Assembly (NCBI RefSeq): GCF_004353905.1
Contig: NZ_SMOD01000030.1
Span: 38,384-102,383, forward strand
Direction of reading: 5' to 3'
Source: Paraburkholderia guartelaensis
GTDB lineage: Bacteria; Pseudomonadota; Gammaproteobacteria; Burkholderiales; Burkholderiaceae
DNA: 64,000 bases
Below, piece after piece: positions 62,407 to 64,000 of this stretch. A program made the position numbers and the translations under genes. Under the pieces are notes generated by a model. The model did not search any database. It saw nothing but the letters and a program-made list of their open reading frames with translations, and was not told the DNA's origin. How positions within the stretch are numbered: position 1 is the first letter of the stretch; the number at the start of each line of letters is the position of its first letter.

Positions 62407-63594
62407 ATGAGCAGGGAAGTCGTGGTGGTGGGCGGTGTGCGGACCGCAATAGGCAAATTCGGCGGCAGCCTGAAAGATGTGCCGCCAACCGAACTCGGTT
62501 CAATCGTCGTGCGCGAACTGCTCGCGCGAAGCCACGTCGAGGCAAAGGAGGTGGGGCATGTGGTGTTCGGCAATGTGATCGCCACCGAGCCGCGGGATTT
62601 TTACCTGTCTCGCGTCGCCGCGATCAACGCCGGCATTCCCGAATCGACGCCTGCGTTCAACGTCAACCGGCTGTGCGGTTCGGGCCTGCAGGCGATCGTA
62701 TCCGCCGCGCAGACCATTCTGCTCGGCGATGCTGACGTGGCGATCGGCGCCGGCGTCGAGAACATGAGCCGCGCACCGTACATCACGACCGAAGCGCGCT
62801 TCGGTGCACGGATGGGCGACGCGCGCCTCATCGATATGATGCTGGGCGCGCTCAATGATCCTTTCCACACCGTGCCTATGGGCGTGACGGCCGAGAATGT
62901 CGCGAGCCGTTACGGCATCACGCGCGAGCAACAGGACAATCTCGCGCTCGAGTCGCATCACCGTGCGGCGCGAGCGATTGCCGAGGGCCGGTTCGCGAGC
63001 CAGATCGTGCCGGTCAAGCGCACGGTGAAAGGGCGCGAGACCGTCTTCGACACAGACGAACACTTGCGCCACGATGCAACGATCGACGACTTCGCGAAGC
63101 TCAAGCCCGTATTCGCCAAAGAAAACGGTACGGTCACGGCGGGCAACGCTTCCGGCATCAACGACGCAGGCGCAGCCGTCCTGCTGATGTCGCGCGAAGC
63201 GGCCGAAGCGCGCGGCCTCGCGCCGATGGCAAAACTCGTGGCATACGCTCATGCGGGCGTCGATCCGCTTTACATGGGCATCGGCCCAGTGCCGGCTACG
63301 CGTCTTGCGTTGCAGCGTGCGGGACTGTCCGTCGCGGACCTCGATGTGATCGAGTCGAACGAGGCATTTGCCGCCCAGGCATGCGCGGTCACGCAAGAGT
63401 TGGGTCTGGACCCTGCAAAGGTGAACCCGAATGGTTCGGGTATTTCGCTCGGCCATCCGATTGGCGCGACTGGCGCACTGATTGCCGTGAAGGCGCTGCA
63501 CGAACTCAAGCGCATTGGCGGCCGTTACGCGCTCGTCACGATGTGCATTGGCGGCGGCCAGGGGATCGCCGCGATTTTCGAAAACGTGCAGTAA
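62407..63594 (+). CDS. bktB: Beta-ketothiolase / acetyl-CoA acyltransferase
   Basis: 395 residues. The thiolase active site is complete: Cys90 in NRLCGSGLQAIVSAAQ, His in NPNGSGISLGHPIGATGA, and Cys in TMCIGGGQGIAAIFE. It resembles BktB-type thiolases of Burkholderiales, which cleave or form 3-ketoacyl-CoAs of C4-C6 and longer; exact chain length is not determined here. A single gene with its own 5' region; a terminator-like hairpin and the end of an insertion element follow. Confidence 0.9.
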   Translation: MSREVVVVGGVRTAIGKFGGSLKDVPPTELGSIVVRELLARSHVEAKEVGHVVFGNVIATEPRDFYLSRVAAINAGIPESTPAFNVNRLCGSGLQAIVSAAQTILLGDADVAIGAGVENMSRAPYITTEARFGARMGDARLIDMMLGALNDPFHTVPMGVTAENVASRYGITREQQDNLALESHHRAARAIAEGRFASQIVPVKRTVKGRETVFDTDEHLRHDATIDDFAKLKPVFAKENGTVTAGNASGINDAGAAVLLMSREAAEARGLAPMAKLVAYAHAGVDPLYMGIGPVPATRLALQRAGLSVADLDVIESNEAFAAQACAVTQELGLDPAKVNPNGSGISLGHPIGATGALIAVKALHELKRIGGRYALVTMCIGGGQGIAAIFENVQ

Positions 63595-63619
63595 ATCTGG
63601 CGCGCGATAAAAGTCGTGG

Positions 63620-63640
63620 GCGCCGGGATGAATCCGGCGC
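63620..63640 (+). terminator. Hairpin after the ketothiolase gene
   Basis: GCGCCGG (63620-63626) pairs with CCGGCGC (63634-63640) over a 7-nt loop, 25 bp after the stop codon, followed by CTTTA. Confidence 0.5.
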
Positions 63641-63658
63641 TCGACCTTTACGGGATAC

Positions 63659-63768
63659 GACATTTCTATTTAGCGGAAATCCGACATTTCTACTTAGCCA
63701 CTACAAATCATGTCATGGCCAGATACAGATGTCCGCTTCCCGGCCAAGTTCAAATGTCCGGGTTTAGC
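63659..63768. repeat. Insertion element end with four related 17-19 bp sites
   Basis: Two near-identical copies read rightward: CGACATTTCTATTTAGC at about 63659-63675 and CGACATTTCTACTTAGC at about 63682-63698. Two further copies read leftward as GGCCAGATACAGATGTCCG and GGCCAAGTTCAAATGTCCG (about 63718-63762). Repeated sites at an element's end are typical of IS21- and Mu-like transposase binding. The exact outer boundary cannot be fixed from one end. Confidence 0.6.
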
Positions 63769-63786
63769 AGGTTCAGGATTCGTCTT

Positions 63787-64000
63787 TCATGCGTCTGAAG
63801 CCTGTACGGTATCGAAGGACGGATCCTGAGCGGGAAGGGTGTCTGCGTCAGTTCCACTGCTGCCTGCAGACCGCCGGCCAGGTTTTTGGGGCGATTGCTG
63901 CACCTGTCTACGCTGGGCAAGATCCGTGATCGCCTGCTCGACATCCGCCTGCGTGAACTCGCGTTGTTTCTTCTTGCCCGGTTCGTGTTCGTTGCGCCTG
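63787..64000 (-). CDS. C-terminus of an insertion-element protein (partial)
   Basis: The last 71 codons of a gene that continues past the right edge. It reads RRNEHEPGKKKQREFTQADV then EQAITDLAQRRQ and a Ser/Ala/Asp-rich tail ending QASDA. The basic/acidic style and its place 25 bp inside the repeated sites fit a transposase or IS helper protein (perhaps IS21- or Mu-type). The catalytic part lies outside the window, so the family is not decided. Confidence 0.5.
   Translation of the reverse strand, partial: RRNEHEPGKKKQREFTQADVEQAITDLAQRRQVQQSPQKPGRRSAGSSGTDADTLPAQDPSFDTVQASDA

Noticed and set aside
1..64000. CRISPR arrays, tRNA or rRNA genes
   Set aside because: No regularly spaced repeats or cloverleaf-like genes were recognised on reading; a covariance-model search was not possible.

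Overview
The window is GC-rich, densely coded chromosomal DNA from a beta-proteobacterium, most likely Burkholderiaceae (Paraburkholderia, Caballeronia or Burkholderia). Pointers are a bifunctional salicylyl/aminobenzoyl-CoA hydroxylase, an OpgC protein, a DUF4148 protein, Gram-negative general porins, a cyoABCD quinol oxidase and a MalT-like LuxR regulator. No tRNA, rRNA or CRISPR array was seen. The mix of catabolic operons, porins, transporters and regulators suits a secondary chromosome or an accessory-rich region.

Layout. 1-8.8 kb: CoA-thioester hydroxylase (cut by the left edge) with a MarR-like operator, OpgC, an SDR, a ProQ-type RNA chaperone, a lytic transglycosylase, class I aldolase and a MocR-type regulator. 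8.9-13.3 kb: cyoABCD and a CsbD protein. 13.3-31.1 kb: a MalT-like regulator with a thioesterase, divergent from a long acyl-CoA catabolic cluster (CoA ligase, SCP-x-type thiolase, paired MaoC hydratase subunits, SDR, three acyl-CoA dehydrogenases, enoyl-CoA hydratase). A TauD-type dioxygenase, aldehyde dehydrogenase, MFS permease and porin follow. 31.3-33.9 kb: phosphatase, D,D-endopeptidase and MarC. 34.0-43.5 kb: a self-contained sugar operon made of a GntR/UTRA regulator, methylthioribose kinase (mtnK), methylthioribose-1-P isomerase (mtnA), a class II aldolase, a ribose-type ABC importer and DhaK/DhaL-like kinase subunits. 43.5-53.9 kb: chromate transporter, bacterioferritin, a large lipoprotein, a chemoreceptor with a sigma-28-like promoter, a stand-alone ThDP enzyme and an orphan tyrosine recombinase. 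54.3-62.1 kb: beta-carbonic anhydrase with a twin-arginine leader, DUF4148 protein, OFA antiporter, YncE-like propeller protein, porin, two tandem OmpR-family response regulators and a PAP2 phosphatase. 62.4-64 kb: beta-ketothiolase, then an insertion-element end with repeated 17-19 bp sites and the C-terminus of an unidentified element-encoded protein.

How the genes work together. The 34-43.5 kb operon contains the kinase, isomerase and class II aldolase of the DHAP shunt for 5-methylthioribose or 5-deoxyribose, joined to its own importer and a dihydroxyacetone-kinase-like pair. That is the best candidate here for an under-described pathway. The second is in the 54-62 kb region. Three PmrA/QseB-like direct repeats (YTTAAN-N5-YTTAAN type) lie 61-84 bp upstream of the first response regulator, the PAP2 phosphatase and the DUF4148 gene. 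A related CTTCAC repeat lies 81 bp upstream of the carbonic anhydrase. The second response regulator has lost the phosphoacceptor Asp, the Thr and the Lys of its receiver, and no histidine kinase gene lies beside the pair.
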